DNA of 36,488 bases, taken from contig NZ_JACMYP010000057.1 of assembly GCF_020889705.1 (NCBI RefSeq), forward strand, positions 1-36,488, read 5' to 3'. The notes below the pieces were generated by a model. The model saw nothing but the letters and a program-made list of their open reading frames with translations. It made no database searches and was not told where the DNA came from. How positions within the stretch are numbered: position 1 is the first letter of the stretch; each line of letters opens with the position of its first letter. Positions 1 through 8,093 of the stretch are shown one piece after another. Origin of the DNA: Bradyrhizobium altum (GTDB lineage Bacteria > Pseudomonadota > Alphaproteobacteria > Rhizobiales > Xanthobacteraceae). A program made the position numbers and the translations under genes.

Positions 1-29
1 CGTCCAACCCCGAAGGGGAGCGCGATGCG

Positions 30-2105
30 ATGAGCGACAGGCGAACCAAGAGCAAGCTCGCGACCTGGCATGCCGGCGAGATGGCGATCCAGCAGAGGGT
101 CGGCGTCGCCGAGAAGATGGCGGCGGTCGGCCAGCGCGCCGTGCGGGATTTCATGCCCGACCAGCATCGCGATTTCTTCGCGCAGATTCCCTTCATCGTG
201 GTCGGCAGCGTGGACCGGAGCGGCGACGTGTGGGCCTCGTTGCTGGCCGGCCGGCCCGGCTTCATCGCCTCGCCGACGCCGCGCAGCCTTGAGATCGATG
301 CGCGGCCTGACGCCAGCGATCCCGTCAGCGAGGGCATGCGCGAGGGCGATGCGATCGGACTACTGGGAATCGAACTGCACACGCGGCGTCGCAACCGTGC
401 GAACGGGCTGCTCCGTGCGTCGTCGGGCAAGGGGCTCAGCTTCGAACTGGATCAGAGCTTTGGCAATTGTCCGCAATACATCCAGCTTCGCGATTTCATG
501 TTCGTGCGCGAGCCGGCTGAACCGTTCAAGGGAGAGATCGAGGAAAGCACGACGCTCGATCAGGCCGCGCGCGACACGATCGCGGCGGCGGATACGTTCT
601 TCGTGGCGTCCTATGCCGAGCGCGAGGACCGTCGCCAGGTCGACGTCTCGCATCGCGGCGGCAAGGCCGGCTTCGTTCGCGTCGCCGCCGACGGCACGCT
701 GACGATCCCCGATTTCGTCGGCAATTTGTTCTTCAACACGCTCGGCAACATCCTCGTCAACGGCAAGGCCGGGCTGGTGTTCGTCGATTTCGAAACCGGC
801 GACATGCTGCAACTGACGGGCGATGCCGAGGTGATCCTGGACTCGCCCGAGATCGCGGCGTTCCAGGGCGCCGAACGGCTCTGGAGATTTCGCGCCCGCC
901 GCGTGGTGCGCAGGCGCGGCGCGCTGCCGCTGCGCTGGGCGTTCCAGAACGCGGGCTGGTCGCCGAATGCACTGATGACCGGCGACTGGGCGCAGGCCGC
1001 CGACCGAATTCGCGCGGCGGAGCGCGCGACGCAATGGCGCCCGTTCAAGGTCACCAAGATCATGGACGAGAGCCGTTCGATCCGCTCGTTTCATCTGCAG
1101 CCGGACGATGGCGCAGGGCTGCTGCCGCACCAGGCCGGACAGCACCTGCCGATCCGCCTTTCATTGCCCGGCTCCGGCAAGCCGGTCATTCGCACCTACA
1201 CACTGTCGGTCGCGCCGTCGGACGGCATGTACCGGATCAGCGTGAAGCGCGACGGCCTGGTGTCGCGGCATCTCCACGACACGATCCATGTCGGCGATAT
1301 CATCGAGGCGCGCGCGCCGAGCGGCGGCTTCACGATCGATGCGCGCGAGAAGCGGCCGGCGGTGCTGCTTGCCGGCGGCGTCGGCATCACGCCGATGCTC
1401 GCGATGCTGCGCCATGTGGTCTATGAAGGGCTGCGCACCCGCGGCGTCCGGCCGACCCTCCTGTTCCAGGCGGCGCATGCCAAGTCGGACCGCGCGTTCG
1501 GCGACGAATTGCGGCAACTGGCCGATGCCGCCGGCGGCGCAGTCCGGATCATCCGCGTCCTCGGTGACGTCGATGGCGCCGAGCAGGGTATCGATTACGA
1601 CGCTGCGGGACGGATCGACATGGCGCTGCTGTCGCGCGTCCTGCCGTTCAACGACTACGATTTCTATCTGTGTGGGCCGCCGCAATTCACCCAATCGCTC
1701 TATGACGGACTGCGCGGCTACAACATCGCCGACAGCAGGATTCACGCCGAGGCGTTCGGTCCATCGTCGCTGGTGCGGAAGCCGGACGTGGCCACGACGG
1801 CTCCGCCGCGCCGGCCGCCTGCGACCACGCCGGTCCCGGTCGCCTTCACCGCATCGATGAAGGAAGCACGCTGGACGCCGGAGTCGGGAACGCTGCTCGA
1901 ACTGGCGGAGGAGCGCGGTCTCAGCCCGGCCTTCAGTTGCCGGGAAGGCAATTGCGGAAGCTGTCGAACCAGGTTGCTGGCAGGCGCCGTAACCTACCTG
2001 AAGGAGCCGACCGCCGAGGTGGCTGACGACGAGGTGCTAATCTGCTGCGCCGTGCCGGCGAAGCCGGATGGCGATGGCGTGGATCGGGTCCAGCTGGATG
2101 TCTGA
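30..2105 (+). CDS. PNPOx-like / ferredoxin-NAD(P)H reductase / 2Fe-2S ferredoxin fusion protein
   Basis: This 691-residue protein is a multidomain electron-transfer oxidoreductase. Roughly residues 15-330 look like a pyridoxamine-phosphate-oxidase-type flavin-binding split barrel. Residues about 345-590 look like a ferredoxin reductase module, with the FAD motif RTYTLS and the nucleotide-binding stretch GGVGITPMLAML. The C-terminus is a plant-type 2Fe-2S domain with C637, C642, C645 and a last ligand at C672 or C673 (CREGNCGSC, then ICC). Electrons would plausibly run from NAD(P)H through flavin to the iron-sulfur cluster; the acceptor is unknown. The ATG at 30 is preceded by a good Shine-Dalgarno stretch (AAGGGGAG, 13-20), so the gene is complete. 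It converges on the next gene. The domain reading is firm; the substrate is not known. Confidence 0.88.
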   Translation: MSDRRTKSKLATWHAGEMAIQQRVGVAEKMAAVGQRAVRDFMPDQHRDFFAQIPFIVVGSVDRSGDVWASLLAGRPGFIASPTPRSLEIDARPDASDPVSEGMREGDAIGLLGIELHTRRRNRANGLLRASSGKGLSFELDQSFGNCPQYIQLRDFMFVREPAEPFKGEIEESTTLDQAARDTIAAADTFFVASYAEREDRRQVDVSHRGGKAGFVRVAADGTLTIPDFVGNLFFNTLGNILVNGKAGLVFVDFETGDMLQLTGDAEVILDSPEIAAFQGAERLWRFRARRVVRRRGALPLRWAFQNAGWSPNALMTGDWAQAADRIRAAERATQWRPFKVTKIMDESRSIRSFHLQPDDGAGLLPHQAGQHLPIRLSLPGSGKPVIRTYTLSVAPSDGMYRISVKRDGLVSRHLHDTIHVGDIIEARAPSGGFTIDAREKRPAVLLAGGVGITPMLAMLRHVVYEGLRTRGVRPTLLFQAAHAKSDRAFGDELRQLADAAGGAVRIIRVLGDVDGAEQGIDYDAAGRIDMALLSRVLPFNDYDFYLCGPPQFTQSLYDGLRGYNIADSRIHAEAFGPSSLVRKPDVATTAPPRRPPATTPVPVAFTASMKEARWTPESGTLLELAEERGLSPAFSCREGNCGSCRTRLLAGAVTYLKEPTAEVADDEVLICCAVPAKPDGDGVDRVQLDV

Positions 2106-2145
2106 TCTGTGGCGCTCGCCGACCACACGGCGTCTTCGCTGACGT

Positions 2146-2502
2146 TCAGCCCATGCTGCCCGGCATGAAGCAGCGCGGCCGCGGGTGGCCATCGAGATAG
2201 TACGGCCAGACCATGGTGCGGCCGGCACGATTTGGTCCGGCGACGACGGCGTCCTCGGGAACGTCGACCCACTCACCCTCGAGGCGGACGCGATAGTGGC
2301 CGTCCTTGGTGTCCCAATCGGCATCGTCGACACGCTGCGCATCGCTGCCGTCGCAGCAGGGTCCCTTGCCGCTGTGCAGGCTCTCATACCAGCCGTTCAA
2401 CTCGGGATGCTGGTGATCATGGGCTTGCACCGGGCCGATCGCCGGCAGCGCCAGCAAGCCGGTGATGGCAAAAAGCGTCGCACGCCAAAACGGTTTGTTC
2501 AT
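2146..2502 (-). CDS. Small secreted protein, unknown function
   Basis: The 118-residue product begins with a clear Sec signal peptide: a basic start (MNKPFWR), a hydrophobic core and a likely cleavage after PVQA near residue 27. The mature part begins with a histidine-rich patch (HDHQHPE) and contains a vicinal cysteine pair (GPCCDG) and one further cysteine near the C-terminus (PRCFMPG). It is therefore probably periplasmic, perhaps disulfide-bonded or metal-binding; that is inference only. I recognise the type as a conserved hypothetical of bradyrhizobia but know no function. It lies convergent to the upstream oxidoreductase with a 40-base gap and is read from its own promoter. Confidence 0.8.
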   Translation of the reverse strand: MNKPFWRATLFAITGLLALPAIGPVQAHDHQHPELNGWYESLHSGKGPCCDGSDAQRVDDADWDTKDGHYRVRLEGEWVDVPEDAVVAGPNRAGRTMVWPYYLDGHPRPRCFMPGSMG

Positions 2503-2641
2503 CTGATCCCCAGATCCGGAAAGGCCCAGCCAACCCGGACATGGTCATCACGCGCGCGACATCAATAACATGATGATCGTCATATATTCACATTCATGCG
2601 AGGCACCGTGTGCCGCCGGGCCGGGCCGGGTGCCGGCAAGC

Positions 2642-3217
2642 TCAGGCGAGCAGGCCCATCACCTGGTCGATCACGGCTTTCACCCGCTTCGAATCCGGCC
2701 TTTGATGCGCGAGCGCCAGCAGCCCGGCATGCACCACCATGATGGTGTGCGCGGTGACGTCGGGGTCAAAGCCCTTCCTGAACTGGGCGCGGTCGGCGCG
2801 CAGCCGCGCGCGCAACAGCTCTTCGAGCCGCCGGTTGTAGCGTTCGATGCTCTTGCGAAGCTCGGCCTGATCGAGCGAGCCGTCGGTCGCGGAATTGATC
2901 GACAGGCAGCCGCGCTGTCCCTTCTCGCCCGAGCAGTAGGGGATGAAGCCGGTCAGCCACTGCCTGATGGCTTCGCGTCCTGGCCCCGGCTGTGCCAGCA
3001 CGCGCTCGGCCCAGCCCAGGATGCCGTCGTGATAGCGGTCCAGCACCTTGAGGAACAACGCGTTCTTGTCGCCGAACGCCGCGTAGAGACTGGGCTTCGC
3101 GACGCCGCTCGCCGCCGTGATCTCGTCGAGCGAGGTCGCCTGAAAACCCTTCTGCCAGAACACCTGACGGGCGATTTCCAGGACATCGTCCGGATCGAAG
3201 CTGCGCGGCCTTGCCAT
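2642..3217 (-). CDS. TetR/AcrR-family transcriptional regulator
   Basis: The 191-residue protein has the N-terminal TetR helix-turn-helix: an ARPRSFDPDDVLEIARQVF start, then TSLDEITAASGVAKPSLYAAFGDK at residues about 28-51. The all-helical C-terminal half would bind a ligand and dimerise. It is divergent from the MDR oxidoreductase at 3343, and a palindrome of matching type sits in front of that gene, so local repression of the oxidoreductase, relieved by an electrophile or similar ligand, is the likely role. The ATG at 3217 has no convincing Shine-Dalgarno sequence, but it gives the family-typical start MARPRSF and length. Family assignment is firm; the ligand is unknown. Confidence 0.92.
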   Translation of the reverse strand: MARPRSFDPDDVLEIARQVFWQKGFQATSLDEITAASGVAKPSLYAAFGDKNALFLKVLDRYHDGILGWAERVLAQPGPGREAIRQWLTGFIPYCSGEKGQRGCLSINSATDGSLDQAELRKSIERYNRRLEELLRARLRADRAQFRKGFDPDVTAHTIMVVHAGLLALAHQRPDSKRVKAVIDQVMGLLA

Positions 3218-3303
3218 AGTGGTCTTTTATGTACTCCCGCGTCGGATGTGAAGCCTTCATCTTGCCGTGAAGGCAGTCTGGACCATTGACGTCATCCATG
3301 TTC

Positions 3304-3319
3304 TGTACTTACTAGTACA
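3304..3319. promoter_or_regulatory. Palindromic operator, probable TetR site
   Basis: TGTACTTACTAGTACA has two perfect 6-base arms (TGTACT and AGTACA) around four bases. It lies 23 bases before the MDR start. A lone half-site TGTACT recurs at 3230-3235, next to the regulator's own start. The position between a TetR gene and its divergent target makes it the best operator candidate. Confidence 0.6.
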
Positions 3320-3342
3320 TAACGAAATCGGGAGATCGTGCC

Positions 3343-4347
3343 ATGAAGGCTGTTCAGGTCGTTGCGTTCGGACGTGCCCAGGATGTGGTCAAGCTCAATG
3401 AGGTGCCCGACGTCGGCAGCCCCGGTCCCAACGAGGTCGTGGTCGCCGTGGAGGCTGCGCCGATCAACAACTCGGATTTCATGATCATCGCCGGGCGCTA
3501 CGGCTATTTGCCGACGCCGCCGGCGACGCTCGGGATCGAGGGCGTCGGGCGGGTGGTTGCCGCGGGATCGCAGGTCAAGAACCTGAAGGAGGGCGATCGC
3601 ACGTTGATCCCGTTCACGGTCCCGACCTGGACCGAACGCGTCAAGTTCACGGCGTCGTGGCAGCGGCCGTTGCCTGAGAAAGCGGATATCCAGCAACTCT
3701 CGATGATCGGGGTCAATCCGGCGACCGCCTATCTGCTGCTGACCGATTTCGTGAAGATCCCGCACGGCGGCTGGGTGATCCAGAACGGCGCCAATTCAGC
3801 GACGGCGCGGGCGGTGATCGCGGTTGCCAAGTCGCTCGGACTCAAGACGGTCAACGTCGTCCGGCGCGAGGAGGTCGTCGACGAGGTCAAGTCGGTCGGC
3901 GGTGATGTCGTGCTGGTCGACGGGCCGGATCTCGCCAAGCGGGCGGCCAAGGAGACCGGCGGGGCGCCGATCCTGTTGGCGCTCGACGTTGTCGGCGGCG
4001 CGTCCACGTTGAACCTGATGAACTGCCTGGCGCCGAAGGCGGTGCTCGTCGTCTACAGCGCGATGAGCGGACAGCCGTTCTCCGGCTCGGCCCTGAGCGT
4101 GATCTTCAATGAAGTGTCCGTGCGCGGCTTCTGGCTCGGCCATTGGGGCAAGACTGCAATCGACGAAGCCCTAGCCAGGATGTACGATCATCTCGTGCCG
4201 ATGGTCGCATCCGGCGCGATCAGCGCACCGGTGGTCGGGAGCTATGGCCTCGAGGGATTCCCGGAGGCCATCGCCAAGGCGGTTCATCTTCACGCCGAAC
4301 TAGAGCATTATCGAGCGAAGCGACAGGCAGCTAGACGATGGTCGTGA
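3343..4347 (+). CDS. MDR-superfamily oxidoreductase (enoyl-thioester/quinone reductase-like)
   Basis: The 334-residue protein belongs to the medium-chain dehydrogenase/reductase superfamily, in the branch of 2-enoyl thioester reductases. It has a GroES-like N-terminal half (PINNSDFMIIAGRYG) followed by a Rossmann half with NGANSATARAVIAVAKSLG, the branch-typical version of the nucleotide-binding loop, and a downstream NVVRREE expected for NADPH. I see no catalytic or structural zinc cysteines, which fits a zinc-independent reductase of activated double bonds. A Shine-Dalgarno stretch GGGAG (3330-3334) supports the ATG. It is divergent from the TetR gene and probably under its control. Its last 17 bases overlap the end of the convergent fragment on the other strand. 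The exact substrate is open. Confidence 0.88.
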   Translation: MKAVQVVAFGRAQDVVKLNEVPDVGSPGPNEVVVAVEAAPINNSDFMIIAGRYGYLPTPPATLGIEGVGRVVAAGSQVKNLKEGDRTLIPFTVPTWTERVKFTASWQRPLPEKADIQQLSMIGVNPATAYLLLTDFVKIPHGGWVIQNGANSATARAVIAVAKSLGLKTVNVVRREEVVDEVKSVGGDVVLVDGPDLAKRAAKETGGAPILLALDVVGGASTLNLMNCLAPKAVLVVYSAMSGQPFSGSALSVIFNEVSVRGFWLGHWGKTAIDEALARMYDHLVPMVASGAISAPVVGSYGLEGFPEAIAKAVHLHAELEHYRAKRQAARRWS

Positions 4348-4897
4348 GCACGAAGGCGTGCCACGCGCCCCAGTCGATGCCGTCGAACGCGCGCACATAC
4401 ATCGGCTCTGCGCCGGTGGCGGCGCCACCGCGGACCCAGACGTCATCGACGGCCGCGGCGCTGACGGTGCTGGCTGCCCAATGCGAATTCGCGGAGGTCC
4501 AGAAGTAGCCGCTGTCGGCGGTGTTGCCGCCGTCGAAGAACAGATACTCGGTCGCGGGATTTCCGTCGACATCAGAGTAGGACAACAGGTTGCTGACCTG
4601 GCTCCACTCGTTGATGTGCAAGGACTGATCGTTGATCGAGGCGACGGGTGCGTGGTTTGGCGGCGACGTCAGGGTAAAGCTGTCCCAATTGCTCCAGGCG
4701 GTACCGTCGAAGGCCCGCACATACATGGTCTCGGAACCGCCGGCGGTGCCGCCTTGGACCCAGACACTGGCCAGATCGGACGCGGCAACGTCGATCACCG
4801 TGTGGGCTGGTGCTGAACCAGCGTCATTGGGCCGAGAGCAGCGCATCAAAAAAGCAGGCAGTATCAAGATCAGGATCGCAGAATTCGCGCGCGGCAT
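4331..4897 (-). pseudogene. Fragment of a large secreted repeat protein (adhesin-like modules)
   Basis: The frame encodes 188 residues. From about residue 35 it holds one and a half copies of a module seen in very large secreted proteins of rhizobia: a VDVWVRGG/ASVWVQGG strand, then YVRAFDG.(T/I)(A/D)W..W..F.LT, a linker beginning NHAPVASI, and a segment YSDVDGNPATEYLFFDGG. The module occurs as a complete central copy and a partial one before it. The first 30 residues do not resemble the repeat or a convincing signal peptide. I read it as the C-terminal remnant of a once larger gene whose 5' part is lost; a short expressed protein cannot be excluded. It ends inside the 3' end of the MDR gene. 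Confidence 0.55.
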
Positions 4898-5107
4898 CTA
4901 TGACGGGCGTCACACCCCCTGGCCGAGCGAACCGCGGCAAAACGTCCTAGACCCTCGCTTCGGAACCACGTGACACAGAGGGGCTCCGTTCATGCAATTC
5001 GCGACGGACCATCGACCGCGAACGGATCAATCGCGAGACGACGATCGCGACGCGCCAACCTGCCCGCACTCAGAGAACGATGTCCGGTGCGGGCAGAGGC
5101 TTGACCT

Positions 5108-5878
5108 TCACGCGTGCTCCCCCGCCCGCTGCGGCAGGATGAAGACCAGGGCGGCGATCGCAACGGCGAGAGCTATCGATGCCGTGTAGCGGCTGAGCGC
5201 AAGGCCGCCGTGATCCAGCGGCTTGTCAAGGAAATCGCCGACAGTCGCGCCGAGCGGCCTGGTGAGGACGAAGGCGATCCAGAACAGCACCGTGCGCGAC
5301 ACCCTGGTCCAGAGATAGGCGGCGGCAACGATGGCGATGCCGGCGGCGAACACGATGGCGCCGCCGCTATAGCCGAGGCCGGTGGAGTCGGCCATCCAGT
5401 CGCCGAGCGCGGTGCCCAGCGTCTGCGAGAACAGGATCGTGATCCAGTAGAAGGTTTCGGCCGCCTTGTTGTCGATCGACGCGATCGAGACCGTTCCCAT
5501 CGTACGATGCCACGCGGCAAGGGACACAACGAGCAGTCCGGCGAGCAGCGATGAGCCGCCGAGATATCCGATCCCCAGCGAACGGTCGACGAAATCGGCA
5601 AAGGTCGTGCCGACGGTCGTCGTCGCGATGATCACGGTCCAGTAGAGCAGCGGCTGAAAGCGCCTCGCCGCCATCTGCGCCGCGACGGCAGCAGCGAAGA
5701 TGACCGCGAAGATTGCGGTGCCGACGAGATAGCCGAGATTCATCGACATCGTGACGGCGTCGCCGCCGGTCTCGCCGAGCGTCGTGGCGAGAATCTTGAT
5801 GACCCAGAAGCCGAGCGTGACGGCGGGAACTTTTCCTGCGCGCTCGTCCGCGGCGGTGTCGTGCAACAATAATTCCAT
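5108..5878 (-). CDS. DUF347 (COG4705) polytopic membrane protein, copy 1
   Basis: The 256-residue integral membrane protein is built from four similar units, each about two helices with a shared signature: TTLGETGGD, GTTFADFVDRSLGIGY, GTALGDWMADSTGLGY and GATVGDFLDKPLDHGG. The opening KVPAVTLGFWVIKIL is typical of the DUF347 repeat family. Acidic residues (E, D) next to glycines in membrane segments suggest, but do not prove, cation transport; the family has no firmly established function known to me. The ATG at 5878 has GGAG 11 bases upstream. It is the last gene of a three-gene set with the exported protein at 5954 and its own paralog at 6410, probably co-transcribed from the promoter near 7260 under the adjacent two-component system. 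Confidence 0.85.
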   Translation of the reverse strand: MELLLHDTAADERAGKVPAVTLGFWVIKILATTLGETGGDAVTMSMNLGYLVGTAIFAVIFAAAVAAQMAARRFQPLLYWTVIIATTTVGTTFADFVDRSLGIGYLGGSSLLAGLLVVSLAAWHRTMGTVSIASIDNKAAETFYWITILFSQTLGTALGDWMADSTGLGYSGGAIVFAAGIAIVAAAYLWTRVSRTVLFWIAFVLTRPLGATVGDFLDKPLDHGGLALSRYTASIALAVAIAALVFILPQRAGEHA

Positions 5879-5953
5879 GGGGTTCTTCGCTCCGGGAGGC
5901 CGGTCGCCGGCGGACGATCCCGCCGGCGATGGTCGAAATGATGGACAGCGAGA

Positions 5954-6352
5954 TCAGGCCTTCATCGAGTCCATGATCGACAGCAGCTCGGCGAGCGCCT
6001 TCCTGCATTTGGCCGCGTCCGGATTGGTCTCACGCACCGCCTCGAGCGCACGATCGATCGCCTTGTCGACCGTGTGCCAGTCCGCGGCCGCGCGCGGCTT
6101 CAGTCCGGCTTCCGCTTCGTCCCATTTGGTCTCGAGATCCTTGATCCGCGTCTTGGCGCCGGCCAGGTCGCCCTTGTCGACCAGTGCCGCGACATCGGCG
6201 GCGATGCTGCGAAATGGCGTCAGGTCGCCGAGCCTGGCGGCGGCCGTCTGCGTGTGCGGCAGCAGCCTGAGGCCTGCGTTGGCATCGGGGAGCGGCTGGA
6301 TGACTGCGAGCGCAACAATCGCCGTCGCAAGGCCGAGTGTCGTCTTGTTCAT
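5954..6352 (-). CDS. Small exported helical protein, unknown function
   Basis: The 132-residue product has a signal peptide (MNKTTLGLATAIVALAVIQP, cleavage likely after DANA near residue 26). The mature domain of about 105 residues is predominantly helical and charged, with ALVDKGDLAGAKTRIKDLETKWDEAE and ALEAVRETNPDAAKCRKALAELL, and has a single cysteine near the C-terminus. A strong Shine-Dalgarno sequence (AGGAG) precedes the ATG. It lies between two DUF347 membrane genes with short gaps (57 and 75 bases), so a periplasmic accessory or sensor role for those proteins is plausible. I do not recognise a named family. Confidence 0.75.
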   Translation of the reverse strand: MNKTTLGLATAIVALAVIQPLPDANAGLRLLPHTQTAAARLGDLTPFRSIAADVAALVDKGDLAGAKTRIKDLETKWDEAEAGLKPRAAADWHTVDKAIDRALEAVRETNPDAAKCRKALAELLSIMDSMKA

Positions 6353-6409
6353 GGGTGGTTCTCCTGTGTGAGGGCTTCGATTGGGTGTCCGTCGGGACGC
6401 ATGTCGAAT

Positions 6410-7255
6410 TCACGCGCCGGGCGACGCCTCGGGCTTTCCGCCGGCGTCGCCTTCGAACGACAGCCAGGCGACCAGCGCGACGATTACCGTCAGGAAGGCG
6501 AGGCTGGTGTAGATCGTGCCGAAGCCGAGGCCGCCGTACTCTCGGGCCTGGGACAAGAGGTCGCCGAACGATGCTCCGAGCGGACGCGTCAGGATGTAGG
6601 CGAGCCAGAAGGTCAGCACCGCATTGGCGCCGAGTGCGTAAGCTGCCGCGATCGCCGCGATCAATACCGTGAACGCGACCACCCCGACGTTGAAGCCAAG
6701 GCCCAGCGCTTCGGTCGCAAGATCGCCTGCAGCCGTGCCGAGCGCGAATGTGAAGAGGATCGCGGCCCAGTAGAACAGTTCGCGCCGTTGGGTCACGATG
6801 CTGTGGATCGACAGCGTCCGCTCGACCGAAAACCAGATCGCGAAGGTCGCGGCCAGGGCGATCGCGAAGGCGGCTGTGCTGACGTAGAGGCTGACCTCGA
6901 GCTTGTCGGTCAGTGCATCGGTGATCTGCGTCCCGACGATGCTGACGAGCACGACCGTCAGCCAGTAGACCCATGGCACGTAACGGTCCATCCGCAGCTG
7001 GATGGCCAGCACTGCGGCAAGCAGCGTGATCATCAGCAGCCCGGTCACGCTGGTGCCAAGGCCGACATGCACGGCAAGGTAATCGGCGCCGGTCTCGCCG
7101 ACCGTGGTCGACATGATCTTGATCAGCCAGAAGACGAGGGTGACTTCGGGGACCTTGTTCAGCATGCTGCGGCCGATGGGTCTGATATCCAGCACGGTGT
7201 GAAGCTCCGCTTTGACAGGGTCGGCGGTTCCGCCGAGTTCGAACGGAGCGTGCAC
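6410..7255 (-). CDS. DUF347 (COG4705) polytopic membrane protein, copy 2
   Basis: The 281-residue membrane protein is a paralog of the gene at 5108, with the same four-unit layout: STTVGETGADY, GTQITDALTDKLEVS, GTAAGDLATEALGLGF and GASFGDLLSQAREYGG. It starts with about 32 extra residues before KVPEVTLVFWLIKIM. The start given is a GTG at 7255; a start at the ATG of MLNKVPE (about 7165) is possible, and neither has a clear ribosome site. It is the first gene of the leftward set and begins only eight bases from the nearer response-regulator box at 7263-7279. Identity with copy 1 is low outside the repeat signatures, so the duplication is old. Function is unknown; acidic intramembrane motifs hint at ion transport. 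Confidence 0.83.
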   Translation of the reverse strand: MHAPFELGGTADPVKAELHTVLDIRPIGRSMLNKVPEVTLVFWLIKIMSTTVGETGADYLAVHVGLGTSVTGLLMITLLAAVLAIQLRMDRYVPWVYWLTVVLVSIVGTQITDALTDKLEVSLYVSTAAFAIALAATFAIWFSVERTLSIHSIVTQRRELFYWAAILFTFALGTAAGDLATEALGLGFNVGVVAFTVLIAAIAAAYALGANAVLTFWLAYILTRPLGASFGDLLSQAREYGGLGFGTIYTSLAFLTVIVALVAWLSFEGDAGGKPEASPGA

Positions 7256-7262
7256 TGCGAGA

Positions 7263-7279
7263 CTTAGCCCCGGCTTAGG
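7263..7279 (+). promoter_or_regulatory. OmpR-type direct-repeat box, copy 1
   Basis: CTTAGCCCCGGCTTAGG holds two CTTAG half-sites whose starts are 11 bases apart. That is the geometry of PmrA/QseB-type response-regulator boxes (half-sites about one helical turn apart on one face). It sits between the divergent DUF347 and response-regulator genes. Binding is inferred, not shown. Confidence 0.6.
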
Positions 7280-7314
7280 TGGGCAGAGTGGCCGCCATCT
7301 GGGCGCCGAAAGCG

Positions 7315-7331
7315 CCTAAGCCGCGGCTAAG
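7315..7331 (-). promoter_or_regulatory. OmpR-type direct-repeat box, copy 2 (opposite strand)
   Basis: CCTAAGCCGCGGCTAAG is the reverse complement of copy 1 except for one base, so on the minus strand it again reads CTTAG-N6-CTTAG. It lies 52 bases from copy 1 (about five helical turns). A facing pair of boxes fits simultaneous control of the two divergent operons. Confidence 0.6.
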
Positions 7332-7430
7332 TCGAAACTGATATGATCGCGCAGGCGTCGCGGGTTGTTCGGTGCGACGCAGTTTCGCCGGGCCTACCTC
7401 CCGGCGCGGATCGGGATGGACTGCCAGGCG

Positions 7431-8093
7431 ATGCGGGTGCTCGTGGTGGAGGACGACAGGATGATCGGCGCCGCCGTCGTCGAGGCGCTGAGGGATGCCG
7501 CCTATGCGGTCGACTGGGTGCGCAATGGCGATCTCGCCATTGAAGCCAGCCGCAGCGAGACCTACGACATTGCGCTGCTCGATCTCGGCCTGCCGTTGAC
7601 TGACGGTCTCGACGTTCTCAAGGCGATCCGGGAGCGCGCCTCGCGCCTTCCGGTGATCATTCTCACCGCACGCGATGCGCTGAACGATCGCATCCAGGGG
7701 CTCGATCTCGGCGCCGACGATTACCTGGTCAAGCCGTTCGAGATCGCAGAATTGCTGGCGCGCATGCGTGCGGTGCTGCGGCGCGAGGGCAGCGGAGCGC
7801 CGCCGGTGCTGACGAACGGCGAGCTCCATCTCGACCCGGCCACGCGGGAAGCCACCTTCTGTGAAGAGAAGGCCGTGCTCAGCGCTCGCGAGTTCGCCCT
7901 GCTGCAGGCGCTGCTGGCGCGGCCGGGAACGATCCTGTCCCGTGCCGAGCTCGAACGCCAGATCTACGGCTGGCGCGAGGAGGTCGAGAGCAACGCGGTC
8001 GAGTTCCTGATCCACGCCGTGCGCAGAAAACTCGGCGCCGCGGCGATCAGGAACGTGCGCGGCGTCGGATGGATGGTGGATCGTTCGAGATGA
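7431..8093 (+). CDS. OmpR-family response regulator (PmrA/QseB-like)
   Basis: From the chosen ATG this is a 220-residue response regulator starting MRVLVVEDD. The receiver domain has the acidic pocket E7-D8-D9, phosphoacceptor D51 (ALLDLGLP), the switch threonine in IILTARD and the conserved lysine in DYLVKPF. The C-terminal half is an OmpR winged helix (LSAREFALLQALLARPG ... NAVEFLIHAVRRKLG ... IRNVRGVGWM). Upstream in-frame starts exist (TTG 7365, ATG 7416), but MRVLVVEDD is the family-typical start. It overlaps the kinase gene by ATGA. The two boxes in the upstream divergent promoter suggest that it controls itself and the DUF347 genes. The family reading is firm. Confidence 0.93.
   Translation: MRVLVVEDDRMIGAAVVEALRDAAYAVDWVRNGDLAIEASRSETYDIALLDLGLPLTDGLDVLKAIRERASRLPVIILTARDALNDRIQGLDLGADDYLVKPFEIAELLARMRAVLRREGSGAPPVLTNGELHLDPATREATFCEEKAVLSAREFALLQALLARPGTILSRAELERQIYGWREEVESNAVEFLIHAVRRKLGAAAIRNVRGVGWMVDRSR

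Noticed and set aside
4992..5189. 65-residue frame in the gap after the adhesin-like fragment
   Set aside because: Unremarkable composition and overlap with the end of the DUF347 gene; no ribosome site. The 4898-5107 gap holds nothing I can name.
6074..7267. 397-residue open frame antisense to the DUF347 and exported-protein genes
   Set aside because: It spans two genes and their gap and is rich in R, D, G and Q; no membrane or domain features.
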